DNA of 64,000 bases from Lachnospiraceae bacterium (lineage in GTDB: Bacteria > Bacillota > Clostridia > Lachnospirales > Lachnospiraceae): positions 29,833 through 93,832 of the forward strand of contig CAJTCH010000015.1 of assembly GCA_910574715.1 (NCBI GenBank). The letters run 5' to 3'. The translations under genes and the position numbers were made by a program. How positions within the stretch are numbered: the first letter of the stretch is position 1; each line of letters begins with the position of its first letter. Of this stretch, positions 35,536-45,256 are shown piece after piece. The notes under the pieces were generated by a model, which saw only the letters and a program-made list of their open reading frames with translations, searched no databases and had not been told where the DNA came from.

Positions 35536-36459
35536 CTATCTTCCTATACTAATCTGATTCAGCAAAATCTCATACAACTGCCGGTGCTTCTTCACCGTAA
35601 CATGCAGGATCAGACCGCAGATCCACAGAAGAATCCCGATCGTTGCAAGCACACCCGACACAATAAGAGTCGGGAAGCGAAGAACCAGACCGGTGGCAAA
35701 ATACTCCAGAAGCACCGGAATGAATAATGCCAGCGCGCTAATGACACAGATCACGGACAAAGTCGTAAAAAACAACAACGGTTTGTAATCCCGGAACAGA
35801 TTCATGATCGTCTTCAACACCTTGACGCCGTCGCTTACCGTGTTGAGCTTAGATTCACTTCCCGTAGGCCTGTCCCTGTAAGAAACCGGAACCTCCTCAA
35901 GCAGGAAATTCTTATCCAGCGCATGGATAGTCATCTCCGTCTCAATCTCGAAGCCCTTGGACAGAACCGGAAAACTCTTGACAAAGAGCCGGCTGAACGC
36001 ACGGTAACCTGTCATAATGTCCTTGACATTGCTCCTGAACAGTCTATTGATCAGGCCTCTCACAACAAGATTCCCCGAATTGTGAAAAGGCCGCTTATTC
36101 TCTGTAAAATATGTGGAAGACAATCGGTCGCCGATCACCATATCCACTCCCTTGTTAAGAACCAGGTCGATCATCTGAGGGGCATCCTCCGCCGGATAAG
36201 TATCGTCTCCGTCGATCATCAGATAGCACTGTGCCTCAATATCCCGAAACATACTCCTGATCACATTTCCCTTGCCCTGCCGATATTCATATCTGACAAT
36301 CGCACCGGCATCCCTTGCGATCCGGTCTGTTCCGTCGGTGGAATTATTGTCATACACATAGATGACCGCTTCCGGCAGCACACGCCTGTAATCTCTTACA
36401 ACCTTCTCTATTGTAATACTCTCATTATAGCAGGGTATTAACACTGCAACTTTATCCAT
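35536..36459 (-). CDS. Polyprenyl-phosphate glycosyltransferase (GT2, DPM1/GtrB-like)
   Basis: GT-A enzyme of 307 residues that loads a sugar onto undecaprenyl phosphate at the inner face of the membrane. It has VAVLIPCYNESITIEKVV, YVYDNNSTDGTD, MIDGDDTYPAEDAPQM (DGDD metal site) and two C-terminal membrane spans (about 225-250 and 262-285), the GtrB/ArnC layout. The loaded sugar would then be used outside the cell by a GT-C enzyme such as the membrane protein encoded next (inference). GGAG precedes ATG 36459. Confidence 0.92.
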   Translation of the reverse strand: MDKVAVLIPCYNESITIEKVVRDYRRVLPEAVIYVYDNNSTDGTDRIARDAGAIVRYEYRQGKGNVIRSMFRDIEAQCYLMIDGDDTYPAEDAPQMIDLVLNKGVDMVIGDRLSSTYFTENKRPFHNSGNLVVRGLINRLFRSNVKDIMTGYRAFSRLFVKSFPVLSKGFEIETEMTIHALDKNFLLEEVPVSYRDRPTGSESKLNTVSDGVKVLKTIMNLFRDYKPLLFFTTLSVICVISALALFIPVLLEYFATGLVLRFPTLIVSGVLATIGILLWICGLILHVTVKKHRQLYEILLNQISIGR

Positions 36460-36463
36460 TATA

Positions 36464-38194
36464 CTATATTCTCCTTACTCTGTCATTCAAGGTCATTTCT
36501 GAAATCCTCTGGTGCGCCATCAGTCTGAAGCTCTGGTATATGACCAGATACTTCGCGATCTGAAGCAGAGGATATACACCGGCCAGATACATATAGACGG
36601 AGGGCTCCATCTCCGTACCAAACCAACTGCTGAACAGCACAACGGCTGTCACCAACAGAACAGCAGACAACAGCATCCCCATAATACACAGCCACATCTC
36701 TATATGCCTTCTGTCACGGAAAAGGGCCGCCGTTATATATACAAGCCCTGCTATGGCCGCGATATTGACGATCACACTCAATATCCTGTAGAGCGCATGG
36801 ATAACTGTCACAGATACCTGGACCAAACGGTCCGTCAGTCCAAAAGAAGTATCCATAGCCTTATCTGTCCTTGCATACTTCGCAGGATAAGTAGTATCGC
36901 TGTAGAAGAAATCTTCCCACTCCCTGATCACATCAGCCTTTCCCGTACTGATACCCATTTTGCAGAGTTTGACCGCCGGTCCCTTATAGTTCATAACGCC
37001 TGTAAAATATTTCCAGAAATCCTTCCAGTATTTGCCGTTCTCTATATATTCCTCCTGTACCTCTACACTGCTTAAGTGGATTAATCCATCTTCTTTCAAA
37101 GCGCCGCTCTCAAAAGCTTCATCCAATTCCTCCACAGCCTTGCCGCAGAAAGTTCTCATCTTCGCGCTGCTCTTAAAATATCCCGCATCGCTGAGGGCAC
37201 AGCGCATAACCCACATAGGCATATCGCCCTTCATATCCTTATTCTTCCCCTGGCTCCAATTGGCTTCCTGACCAAGGATCTCTTCCTTGATGGAACGAAG
37301 CGAAGGACTAACACGGATCGCATCTGCGATAGCGTCATTGGAACACCATACATCCGAGGAGGCGTCTTTGTCTTCTATCTTATACAGACAGTCCATCAAT
37401 TCCGCGAATTCTGATCCTGTTCTCTCACTTGCAGCAAATTCATCATAATAAATAAAATTCATGGTACAGATTCCCAGGGTAACGATACCAAGCGAGACGA
37501 CCGGCAGCAGAATCCATACGGCCTTTCTTATTATCTGCCTTGTAATCTGCCTGTTCTCCCAGATCAGGCAGGCAAGAGTCACTGCTGTCACCACAGACAC
37601 AAAAGGCATAATCCATATGGAATCGTCCCTTATATAATAGAAGAACGGCAGACAAACTGCACCGCCGATCCCCCATCTGCGAAGTCGGCTCTCATCATCT
37701 CTTCCAAGAAAGAGCGCGATCATACAGGAAAAAACCAATATTACCGCATATGGAACCAGCGCCATCTGATAGGTCCTCTGCACCACCAATTCCTTAAATC
37801 CGATCGGTGAATAGAGAAGCAGCAAATAGATCGCCGCTTTCCACTCTATATGAGGAATCAGTCTGTAGACAGACTTGACAAACACCGCAGAAGACACAAT
37901 ACATAAGAGACCTATAGCAACGGAATACGGTACCCTGATAATATGCCAGAACGCTGCAAACAGAGGATAAGATACACTCTTCACCAACGTCAGATGGGAA
38001 TAATCCCCCAACCACTGAAAATCCGCCAGGCTATCTGCATAATGATACATCAATTGGTCGTCATATACCTGTTCTGTCCAATAAGATAACGGCGTCTGCC
38101 AGAACAAAAACAGACGAAAAAGCGTCGCGAAAAGCAGGAATCGCATGATCAACTGTCTCTGCCTTCTCTGTTTCTTTCTCTCCGATAATCTCAA
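36464..38194 (-). CDS. Polytopic membrane protein, probable GT-C-type enzyme
   Basis: Protein of 576 residues with about 10-11 membrane spans and one large extracytoplasmic part (about residues 255-445, rich in Lys/Asp/Ser). The first loop has TEQVYDDQLMYHYADSL, with paired aspartates like those of GT-C glycosyltransferases of the ArnT/GT39 type. The family is not firmly recognised. The start is a TTG at 38194 with GAGGAAG seven bases upstream; the next ATG (17 codons later) lacks a site. It lies between two other membrane protein or GT genes with gaps of 4 and 19 bp. It may modify the polymer outside the membrane using a polyprenyl-linked sugar. Confidence 0.7.
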   Translation of the reverse strand: MRLSERKKQRRQRQLIMRFLLFATLFRLFLFWQTPLSYWTEQVYDDQLMYHYADSLADFQWLGDYSHLTLVKSVSYPLFAAFWHIIRVPYSVAIGLLCIVSSAVFVKSVYRLIPHIEWKAAIYLLLLYSPIGFKELVVQRTYQMALVPYAVILVFSCMIALFLGRDDESRLRRWGIGGAVCLPFFYYIRDDSIWIMPFVSVVTAVTLACLIWENRQITRQIIRKAVWILLPVVSLGIVTLGICTMNFIYYDEFAASERTGSEFAELMDCLYKIEDKDASSDVWCSNDAIADAIRVSPSLRSIKEEILGQEANWSQGKNKDMKGDMPMWVMRCALSDAGYFKSSAKMRTFCGKAVEELDEAFESGALKEDGLIHLSSVEVQEEYIENGKYWKDFWKYFTGVMNYKGPAVKLCKMGISTGKADVIREWEDFFYSDTTYPAKYARTDKAMDTSFGLTDRLVQVSVTVIHALYRILSVIVNIAAIAGLVYITAALFRDRRHIEMWLCIMGMLLSAVLLVTAVVLFSSWFGTEMEPSVYMYLAGVYPLLQIAKYLVIYQSFRLMAHQRISEMTLNDRVRRI

Positions 38195-38213
38195 AGCTCT
38201 TCTTCCTCTACTC

Positions 38214-40322
38214 CTATTCTATCCTATATATATAATAATTGCCAACATTTTTTACTTTTATAAGATTTAATTTGTCCCTGCCTGATATTAAATATGAAAC
38301 CCCCAACTTCTTCAAATCCTCCGCCGTCAATGATACGGTAAATACATCCGGCTGGTTCAGAAGAAATTCGGGTTTCCCGCTCTCCTTCAAAGAAACTGCA
38401 ATATGCGCATACCGGTTATATATCTTTGCATTGACACCGTCCGGATCCAATGCTTCCCACCTCTTAAGGTTCGGGTACACATTCGTCGAATTGACCGTTG
38501 GCGCCCCCGCCATGATCCCTATATTGATGCAGGGAAAACCTAACCCTTCCACAGCCCACAGCGCCTCTGGTTCCTGCCCGTGTACTTCTTCTATGGTCTG
38601 AACCAGCTCGGTATCATAGATATTGTCCACTCCGCGTCTTACCGGATTAACCAGCGCCCCCGCCAATATCATCACACCCATACAGAGAACTCCGAAAAAC
38701 TTCCTGCATCTATTGTCATGATACCGAATCAGCAGGTAGAACATCAAAATCCACAACACAACAGTAAAGATATAATATCCCGCTTCCGGATAGAAGTCCT
38801 CGTTAATAAGGCTGCCGATCTTAACGACAGCGTATCCGCCGATCACGGCTAACGCTCCGCCGACTGCCGCCGGACAGCTCCATTCCAACAGGGATACGCC
38901 GCGGATCAGCATCAGTATATTGACGAATCCCAGTATCACGAAAGCTCTTGGCGCGGTCGAATAACTCATGAGCGTCACCTTCGCAAGCATCGCCGGGAAT
39001 CCGGCGATACACCAGATCAGGAGGAATACATCCACACAAAGCAGGATCCCTATCAGCTTATCCCTTTTCTTTACCGCAACATACAGCGGAATGATATAGC
39101 ACAGCGGGAAGAAATCTATAAACTGTGCGCTCTCACATGCATTCGCGCCTGTTCCCTCTCCCAAAAGCGCATACCAGATATTGGAAGCATAATTGAAGAA
39201 CTCAAGACCGATCCCTCCGCCCGTATCCAGCCGTTTCCCCGGATAAGCCGTATTCAGGACCAGTTCAATGGTCTCCTTAGAGTTGTTCCAAACGTGGAGC
39301 ATGATTCCGGCAAAAACTGCAAGAACCGCCGCAAGGCATAAGACATCTCCCATGTTCATCTTAAATCCCCGGTAATTCTCAAGGATCACCCAGATTCCCA
39401 GACCCAGGATCACATATGCCATGGGGAACTGCCACGCCGGATACAGTATCAAGATAAATCCGCCCGCGCAGACTGCAATCACCGACGCACAAATCCCCCG
39501 AACCCATGTCCTTGTATCTGTCATGTATTTCTGCAGAAGCAGTACCGACAACTGCCCGAAGACCAGCATCTCTACAAGTCCGTTGATCGCGAACCACCAC
39601 TGGACCACAGGGGCAAAAGCAACAAGGAAAGCACCGGACACAGCCAGCCGCTTATCCCCTCCGGACAGAAGCATACCCATCTCAAAGGATACCAGAAACA
39701 GCGCAATCCATCTGCCATACCAGAAAAAAGCCAGACCCATTCCGGCCGGCAGAAAAAGATACCCCCAATAGAAGGGTTTGAAGATCATTGCAATATCCCT
39801 GACAGGCTGCCCATAGACCATGAACATATCGGTCGCAGCCCCCCGAACCGTATCACTGTAATAGGGAAATGCACCGGCTGCGTTGCGGTACTGGGACAGC
39901 ATCATAGGCGTTGAGACCGCCCATTCATCCGAACGGATCGGCCTTGCAGCCCCAAGGAGCGTTCCCGTATCTGTTCCTCCCATATACGCCTGCCACACAC
40001 CGATGGATGAACCGTTCAGCTCACAGACCACACACAATACGAACAAGGCCGCCGCTATGGCAAATCTCCAGGCATACAGGAACGACACGAACCTTGCACC
40101 GTAATGATCATATAACAGAAATATCGCAAACAGAAGAACGGCAAGAAGGCAGACCTTTTTGGAGACGCATGCCCTCCTGACGTAGAACAGCATATTCCCT
40201 GCTCTGGACGCATCCGCGACACCTTCCAGCCAAAATGCATATATTCCCGCCACCAAAGCCAGCAGCAACGCACCAGCTGCATATATCCCCCACCTACAAA
40301 CTTTCGTCCTTCTATCACGCAT
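38214..40322 (-). CDS. Large polytopic membrane protein (YfhO/GT-C-like), paralogue 1
   Basis: Protein of 702 residues with about 13-14 membrane spans and a C-terminal extracytoplasmic domain (about residues 580-700). Motifs shared with the gene at 53778-55913 are RPIRSDEWAV near residue 130, LILYPAWQFPMAYV, the AYPGKRLDTGG loop, and the C-terminal NVYPNLKRWEALDPD and IYNRYAHI. The RSDE and aspartate motifs in the first loop suggest a GT-C type transferase acting outside the cell; no function is known. ATG 40322 has GGAG nine bases upstream. Confidence 0.72.
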   Translation of the reverse strand: MRDRRTKVCRWGIYAAGALLLALVAGIYAFWLEGVADASRAGNMLFYVRRACVSKKVCLLAVLLFAIFLLYDHYGARFVSFLYAWRFAIAAALFVLCVVCELNGSSIGVWQAYMGGTDTGTLLGAARPIRSDEWAVSTPMMLSQYRNAAGAFPYYSDTVRGAATDMFMVYGQPVRDIAMIFKPFYWGYLFLPAGMGLAFFWYGRWIALFLVSFEMGMLLSGGDKRLAVSGAFLVAFAPVVQWWFAINGLVEMLVFGQLSVLLLQKYMTDTRTWVRGICASVIAVCAGGFILILYPAWQFPMAYVILGLGIWVILENYRGFKMNMGDVLCLAAVLAVFAGIMLHVWNNSKETIELVLNTAYPGKRLDTGGGIGLEFFNYASNIWYALLGEGTGANACESAQFIDFFPLCYIIPLYVAVKKRDKLIGILLCVDVFLLIWCIAGFPAMLAKVTLMSYSTAPRAFVILGFVNILMLIRGVSLLEWSCPAAVGGALAVIGGYAVVKIGSLINEDFYPEAGYYIFTVVLWILMFYLLIRYHDNRCRKFFGVLCMGVMILAGALVNPVRRGVDNIYDTELVQTIEEVHGQEPEALWAVEGLGFPCINIGIMAGAPTVNSTNVYPNLKRWEALDPDGVNAKIYNRYAHIAVSLKESGKPEFLLNQPDVFTVSLTAEDLKKLGVSYLISGRDKLNLIKVKNVGNYYIYRIE

Positions 40323-40344
40323 ATTTCCTATCTCCAATCCTCAT

Positions 40345-42801
40345 CTATTTTAAACTAAAATCACATCTTTCCAAAGACAGGTTCGGATTGTAATATGGAT
40401 CTCCATTCTTCAATATCTCAGGCCATTTCTGAGCAAACGTAGCGATCTCTCCGTTGAATCTGTCTACCTTCTCTTTCGTATTCTCAAGGCCTCTTGATTT
40501 TGATTCATAATGATATAATTCCGCATATGGATTATATACGATCAAGTATCCTGCTTCACGGATCTTCATACACAGGTCAATATCGTTGAACGCTACCTGT
40601 AATTCCGTACTTAAGCCGCCCACTTCCTCAAAGACACTCTTCTTCACCATCATACACGCCGCCGTGACAGCGCTCATATCCTGTGCACAGATGATCCTTG
40701 AGAAATAACCGTTGGCGCTGCGCGGCAGCCCGATAAATGCATGGCCCGCGATTCCGCCGAAGCCGACGATCACCCCGGCATGCTGTATGGTCTCGTCGCT
40801 GTAGTAAAGCCTTGCTCCCACAGCGCCTACATTGTCATGCATACAATACCCAATCATCTCCTCCAAGCAGCTTCCGTTAATGATCTCCGTGTCGTTGTTC
40901 AAAAGCAGCAGGTACTCGCCCTTTGCGAACTTGGCGCCGTAATTATTAATGGCAGAATAGTTGAACTCTCCTTCCCAGCATACCACATGAACTCTTGGGT
41001 TCTCCTTCTCAAGATCCTTATAGTAGCGGAAGGTCTCTTCATTCTCACTGTTATTCTCTACGATAATATACTCGTAATTGTCGTATGTGCTCTTCTGCTC
41101 GATAGAACTGATGCATTTGTCCAGATCCTCGATATGGTCCTTGTTCGGTATGATCAGAGAGATCAGCGGATGCTCCTTCAAGATATGCTCGGTCTTATAA
41201 AGTCCCAGATATTCTCCCTGATGTACCTTCGCCGCAATTCCGATCCTGTCGTAATGCGCCTGCACCGCTCTCTTACCCGCCTCAAATGCATACATCTTGC
41301 TCTGCGGATTCTCTGACGTGGAATCCTTATGCGCCCGCCAGTGATACAATACCTTCGGAATATGATGCACAGATCCGGCCGCCTCCACGCTTCTCAGGAC
41401 AAAATCATAATCCTGCGCCCCGTCGAATTCGCTTCGAAGCATTCCCACCTGATCCATGATCTTCCTGCTCACCACGAACAGATGGCAGATATAATTCATA
41501 GAACACAGAAGATCAATATTAAAATCCGTCTTAAAATGCGGTTCAAAATATTCCTTCCCGTTCATAGAGATCTTATCTTCATCCGAATACAGCGCATCGA
41601 TCTTCGGATCTTCATTGAGCGCCTTCACACACTCATACAATGCGTCTGGAGTCAACAAATCGTCATGGTCGGCAAACGCAATGTAATCCCCTGTTGACAC
41701 ACGGAGCGCTTCATTCGTATTTTCAGAGATCTTAAGCGGAACAGGGCTTATCACCGTCTTGATCCTTCTATCAGACTCCTGATATCTCTTAAGCGCTTCT
41801 GTAAGAACACTGTTCTCTTCACCGCTTCCATCCGACAGACATAATTCCCAATTACCATAGGTCTGCTCCCTAACAGAACAGATCAGCTCCTCCAGATAAC
41901 TAAGCGGCGTCTTATATAGAGGAACCGCTATACTGATCTTAGGCATACGGTCAAACCGCGCCTCCCTCTGGGCATCCAGTTCGTCCTTCGTCGGCCCGTT
42001 CGCCTTGCGCCAGGACATATAGTTATTCTCATTCAGCCTGAAAAGCTTGACAACAGCGCGTCTTGCAGTCCGCCTTACACCTTCCGTCTTAAGATAACTT
42101 ACCGTCTTCGCCTTAATCTTCCTGGCTTCTGTTACTCCCTTCTTCACCACCGACGGATAGATCTCATGGTCATACTCTGTCCGGTTCTTCCCGTCGCTTA
42201 AGACGATCTTCACTCTCTTGCTGCCGGCATCGTCAAGGATCAGTTTGAACCCATGTGCATCCTCTGCCGCTGTCTCCGGGAATTCCGCCACTACATCCTG
42301 CCTGAACATCTCCTCTGTGTCGAATTCAATCGGTTTCCCGCCCTCATCTGCGGCCATGATCCGAACCGGGCGATCCTTTGCGATATACCATCCCTTGATC
42401 TCCACCTTACCGTCTTTGGCCTGGGATTCCTCGATAAAGCTCTCCACTCTTCCCCGAAGCTTCATGATCTTACGGCAGGGGATCGCATAGACCAGCCGCT
42501 TCTTCCCCTCCGCCTCCTCAAAGATACGGATGTACTTCCGGCTGTTCATAGCTTCCGGCAGCGGAAGCCAGAAATAATACTCTCTGTCGATCCCGTAAGA
42601 ATCCGTCAAATGCCGCTTTCTGATCTCGATTCCTTCTTTTATCGATATCTTCGGCACCAGCCTCTTATCATCCAACAGGAATAAGAGCTTATTATCCCCC
42701 ATCTCATTGTTGGAAAACCAGCACTGAACCAGCAATATATTGGGATTGCCCACCTTCAGCCGGTATTTGATAATTCTAAACTCATTCTTCTCACTATTCA
42801 T
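40345..42801 (-). CDS. Bifunctional glycosyltransferase with two GT2 domains
   Basis: Cytosolic protein of 818 residues. Residues 1-240 form a beta-rich region of unknown role (two related halves). The first GT-A domain (about 290-530) has ISIAVPLYKTPLSYLEEL, AFADHDDLLTPDALYE (DHDD) and YSDEDKIS. The second (about 560-800) has ISLIIPNKDHIEDLDKCI, LLLNNDTEIINGSCLEEM and VAFNDIDLCMKIREAGY. Tandem GT2 proteins of this kind build repeating units of wall polysaccharides, each domain making one linkage. The sugar donors are not known; dTDP-rhamnose is a candidate given the rml genes. AGGTGAG precedes ATG 42801. Confidence 0.88.
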   Translation of the reverse strand: MNSEKNEFRIIKYRLKVGNPNILLVQCWFSNNEMGDNKLLFLLDDKRLVPKISIKEGIEIRKRHLTDSYGIDREYYFWLPLPEAMNSRKYIRIFEEAEGKKRLVYAIPCRKIMKLRGRVESFIEESQAKDGKVEIKGWYIAKDRPVRIMAADEGGKPIEFDTEEMFRQDVVAEFPETAAEDAHGFKLILDDAGSKRVKIVLSDGKNRTEYDHEIYPSVVKKGVTEARKIKAKTVSYLKTEGVRRTARRAVVKLFRLNENNYMSWRKANGPTKDELDAQREARFDRMPKISIAVPLYKTPLSYLEELICSVREQTYGNWELCLSDGSGEENSVLTEALKRYQESDRRIKTVISPVPLKISENTNEALRVSTGDYIAFADHDDLLTPDALYECVKALNEDPKIDALYSDEDKISMNGKEYFEPHFKTDFNIDLLCSMNYICHLFVVSRKIMDQVGMLRSEFDGAQDYDFVLRSVEAAGSVHHIPKVLYHWRAHKDSTSENPQSKMYAFEAGKRAVQAHYDRIGIAAKVHQGEYLGLYKTEHILKEHPLISLIIPNKDHIEDLDKCISSIEQKSTYDNYEYIIVENNSENEETFRYYKDLEKENPRVHVVCWEGEFNYSAINNYGAKFAKGEYLLLLNNDTEIINGSCLEEMIGYCMHDNVGAVGARLYYSDETIQHAGVIVGFGGIAGHAFIGLPRSANGYFSRIICAQDMSAVTAACMMVKKSVFEEVGGLSTELQVAFNDIDLCMKIREAGYLIVYNPYAELYHYESKSRGLENTKEKVDRFNGEIATFAQKWPEILKNGDPYYNPNLSLERCDFSLK

Positions 42802-42809
42802 AATCTCAC

Positions 42810-43412
42810 CTATTCAAATAATTTATACAAAATCTTCATAAATGCAGTGATAAATGCAATAAATATAATGACTACACAGAACGTCTCCATATCAAACCGA
42901 TTCGTGACCGTCCGCATGATCATGGTTCCATTCACCGCACTGCCGCCGATGGTAAGCTCCGTCCCTTCCTCCGTCTCAGGCTGATAATAGAACGAAACTC
43001 CCTTCCTGGCTGAAACCGGATCAGACCATATAGATAGAGTATATTCCTTGTCCCTGCTGTCTTCTATCGTGTCAAACGTAAGCTTATTGAACTTGGATGC
43101 CTTAAGCTCACTGGCCGGATAGCTTCCGCTTGCAACAGGCGTATTGGGCGATCCGCTTGTGATCCTGTAACAGACATTCACATCCGTCACATCCCCGGTG
43201 ACCTGACACTTCACATAGATCCCATCCATCGTATCCTCACGGCATACAAACTTCTGCTCTACCCGCTGATCCTCCAGGATACCCATGCTTATATATTCGC
43301 TGTTATCCACACCCTTGTCATATATCATGTTCATCTTTGCGATATGCGCATACCAGTATGCAAACACCAGCACAAGGATGATCATCACGATCCAACTTAC
43401 CCTTTTCTTCAT
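42810..43412 (-). CDS. Membrane-anchored extracellular beta-domain protein, unknown
   Basis: Protein of 200 residues with an N-terminal membrane span (about 6-24), an extracytoplasmic beta-sandwich-like region (about 30-165, with VEQKFVCREDTMDGIYVKCQ) and a second span near the C-terminus (about 178-196). The middle part looks like a carbohydrate-binding jelly roll by pattern, but this is weak. ATG 43412 has GAGG six bases upstream. It stands between the exporter ATPase and the tandem glycosyltransferase and may be an accessory part of polymer export. Confidence 0.65.
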   Translation of the reverse strand: MKKRVSWIVMIILVLVFAYWYAHIAKMNMIYDKGVDNSEYISMGILEDQRVEQKFVCREDTMDGIYVKCQVTGDVTDVNVCYRITSGSPNTPVASGSYPASELKASKFNKLTFDTIEDSRDKEYTLSIWSDPVSARKGVSFYYQPETEEGTELTIGGSAVNGTMIMRTVTNRFDMETFCVVIIFIAFITAFMKILYKLFE

Positions 43413-43427
43413 TGTCAACCTCATCAT

Positions 43428-44162
43428 CTATGATTGTTCATATTCCTTACAGATATCACTTGCCGCGCCAAACCGTTTCAACTGCCCGCTCTCAAGCCAT
43501 GCGATCTTATCACAGATCTTCTTCACCTGTGCGATGCTGTGTGATACAAACAGAATCGTAGTTCCTTGATCCGCCATAGCCTGAATGCGCCGTTCACACT
43601 TCTCCTGAAACCGAAAATCTCCCACAGAGAGTACCTCATCCACAATCAGAATATCCGGTACGCCGATAGTGGCAATGGAAAATGCGAGTCTTGACACCAT
43701 CCCTGACGAAAAGTTCTTAACCGGAACATTCATGAAATTCTCAAGCTCCGAGAAACTCACGATATCATCATAGAAAGCTTCCATCTCTCGCCTCGAATGC
43801 CCCAGAAGCGCCCCGTTCAGGAAGACATTCTCCCGCGCCGTCAGATCCATATCAAAACCGGCTCCAAGCTCGATCAGCGGGGCGACGCTTCCGTTCACAT
43901 GCACGGAGCCTTCCGTGGGCTTCAAGACACCTGCGATCGTCTTGAGCATAGTACTCTTACCGCTCCCGTTCAGTCCGATCAACCCCAGGGCATCTCCCTG
44001 CATCACCTCGAAGGACACGTCCCTCAACGCCCAGAATTCCTCAAAAGACACCTGGTTCTTAAGGCTCTTGATCACGTATTCCTTAAAACTGTCAAACTTC
44101 TCGGAAGACAGATTAAACTTCATGGATACATGCTCCACCTTGACCATCACTTTGTCACTCAT
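43428..44162 (-). CDS. ABC-2 polysaccharide/teichoic acid exporter, ATPase (TagH/Wzt type)
   Basis: Nucleotide-binding subunit of 244 residues: Walker A GLIGLNGSGKSTMLK, signature NFSSGMVSRLAFS (S-S-G in place of the common LSGG, usual in this subfamily) and Walker B ILIVDEVLSVGD with a switch His in VSHS. The N-terminus VKVEHVSMKFNLSSEKFDSFKEY is typical of the TagH/Wzt group. The protein lacks the C-terminal carbohydrate-recognition domain of Wzt types that read a capped chain, so export is probably coupled to synthesis. It forms a pair with the permease gene 23 bp upstream. AGGAGAG precedes ATG 44162. Confidence 0.95.
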   Translation of the reverse strand: MSDKVMVKVEHVSMKFNLSSEKFDSFKEYVIKSLKNQVSFEEFWALRDVSFEVMQGDALGLIGLNGSGKSTMLKTIAGVLKPTEGSVHVNGSVAPLIELGAGFDMDLTARENVFLNGALLGHSRREMEAFYDDIVSFSELENFMNVPVKNFSSGMVSRLAFSIATIGVPDILIVDEVLSVGDFRFQEKCERRIQAMADQGTTILFVSHSIAQVKKICDKIAWLESGQLKRFGAASDICKEYEQS

Positions 44163-44185
44163 ATATTCTCTCCTAATATTCTCTC

Positions 44186-44962
44186 CTATAGATTCAATAT
44201 AAAATTATCCTGATTCTTATAGAATACCCAGAAACCTATCATAAGCATAATTCCTGTCTCTACCACCGCCACGAACAATGACCTCCACCCAAAGAAAGTA
44301 TTGTAAAGCATCACGTTACGGAACATAAGTACGATATTCGTGATCGGATTGAGCATCACGAAGCCTGTCAGCCATTCCGGCAGCATCGCCATCGGATAGA
44401 TCACCGGCGTCAGATACATGAGCGCTGTGATAAATACCGAATACAGATGCATGATATCCCGGAACTTGACAGTAACAGCCGCAAGGACCAATCCCACTCC
44501 CAGCGAGAACAGAACCAGCAAGAGCAGCGGTACCGGCGCAAGCAGCGTCATCCAGTGCAGCTCTGTCCTTGTCGCCGTCATGACCAGCAAAAGCGCCGTA
44601 AAGGACGCCATCAGGTTAATAAAACTCGAAAAAATGTGCGAAAGTACAAAAAGATACTTCGGAACATATACCTTCTTGATCAATGACGCGCTCGATACGA
44701 TGGATGACATGGAACTGGTCGTCGCATCGGAGAAAAAGTTGAAGATCAACTGCCCGCTTAAGATATAGAGCGGAAAATTCTCAATATCGAACTTGAAGAT
44801 ATTCGAGAAGACGACCGACAGCACGATCATCATACACAGAGGGTTCAGCAGCGTCCACAAAACCCCCAGGACCGAACGGCGGTACTTGATCTTAATATCT
44901 CTTGCTATCAATTCTCCTAATAATGGCTGAAACTTTATAAAATTCTGTATATATGCAGACAA
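44186..44962 (-). CDS. ABC-2 polysaccharide/teichoic acid exporter, permease (TagG/Wzm type)
   Basis: Membrane subunit of 258 residues with six spans; the family N-terminal block ELIARDIKIKYRRSVLGVLW and the loop MFRNVMLYNTFFGWRS are seen. The start is best placed at TTG 44962: AGGAGG stands seven bases before it (44970-44975), and the resulting N-terminus SAYIQNFIKFQPLL matches the family. The ATG at 45022 would place this Shine-Dalgarno inside the gene. It is first in the ~16-kb polymer operon. Confidence 0.93.
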   Translation of the reverse strand: MSAYIQNFIKFQPLLGELIARDIKIKYRRSVLGVLWTLLNPLCMMIVLSVVFSNIFKFDIENFPLYILSGQLIFNFFSDATTSSMSSIVSSASLIKKVYVPKYLFVLSHIFSSFINLMASFTALLLVMTATRTELHWMTLLAPVPLLLLVLFSLGVGLVLAAVTVKFRDIMHLYSVFITALMYLTPVIYPMAMLPEWLTGFVMLNPITNIVLMFRNVMLYNTFFGWRSLFVAVVETGIMLMIGFWVFYKNQDNFILNL

Positions 44963-45078
44963 AACTCTTCCTCCTAGTATAATAATGAACTGCGCCAAAT
45001 CATTGCATTCATCTGGAAACAAGCTGTCTCCTGCCCTGATTATTCCCAGATGAATATAATGATCTATTGATGCTTATC

Positions 45079-45120
45079 AAAACGCAAACTAGCAGTATCA
45101 GTTGATACTGCCGGTTTACG
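45079..45120 (-). terminator. Stem-loop in the leader of the polymer operon (possible attenuator)
   Basis: Within the ~260-bp leader of the exporter operon (minus strand), CAGTATCA-AC-TGATACTG forms an inner 8-bp stem. CGTAAAC and GTTTGCG pair outside it with one G-U, and TTTT follows. This is the layout of an intrinsic terminator lying between the promoter (45225-45253) and the first gene, so it may attenuate the operon. The 294-bp gap 44963-45256 holds nothing else clear. Confidence 0.5.
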
Positions 45121-45224
45121 ATTTATAATTCTGTTCAATAATCTGTACTTACAGATGTGTATCTATTCCTATTCATTGTTCAACACCTATGTTCCTAAGC
45201 ATACATTCTCTGCAATTCCCGACT

Positions 45225-45253
45225 ATTATATCACTTCTTCCTGTCAAATGCAA
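45225..45253 (-). promoter_or_regulatory. Promoter of the polymer export/synthesis operon
   Basis: Minus strand: TTGCAT (45248-45253), 17-bp spacer, TATAAT (45225-45230). It lies directly after the stop codon of the 1413-residue amidase gene and 260 bp before the permease start. Confidence 0.65.
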
Positions 45254-45256
45254 CTT

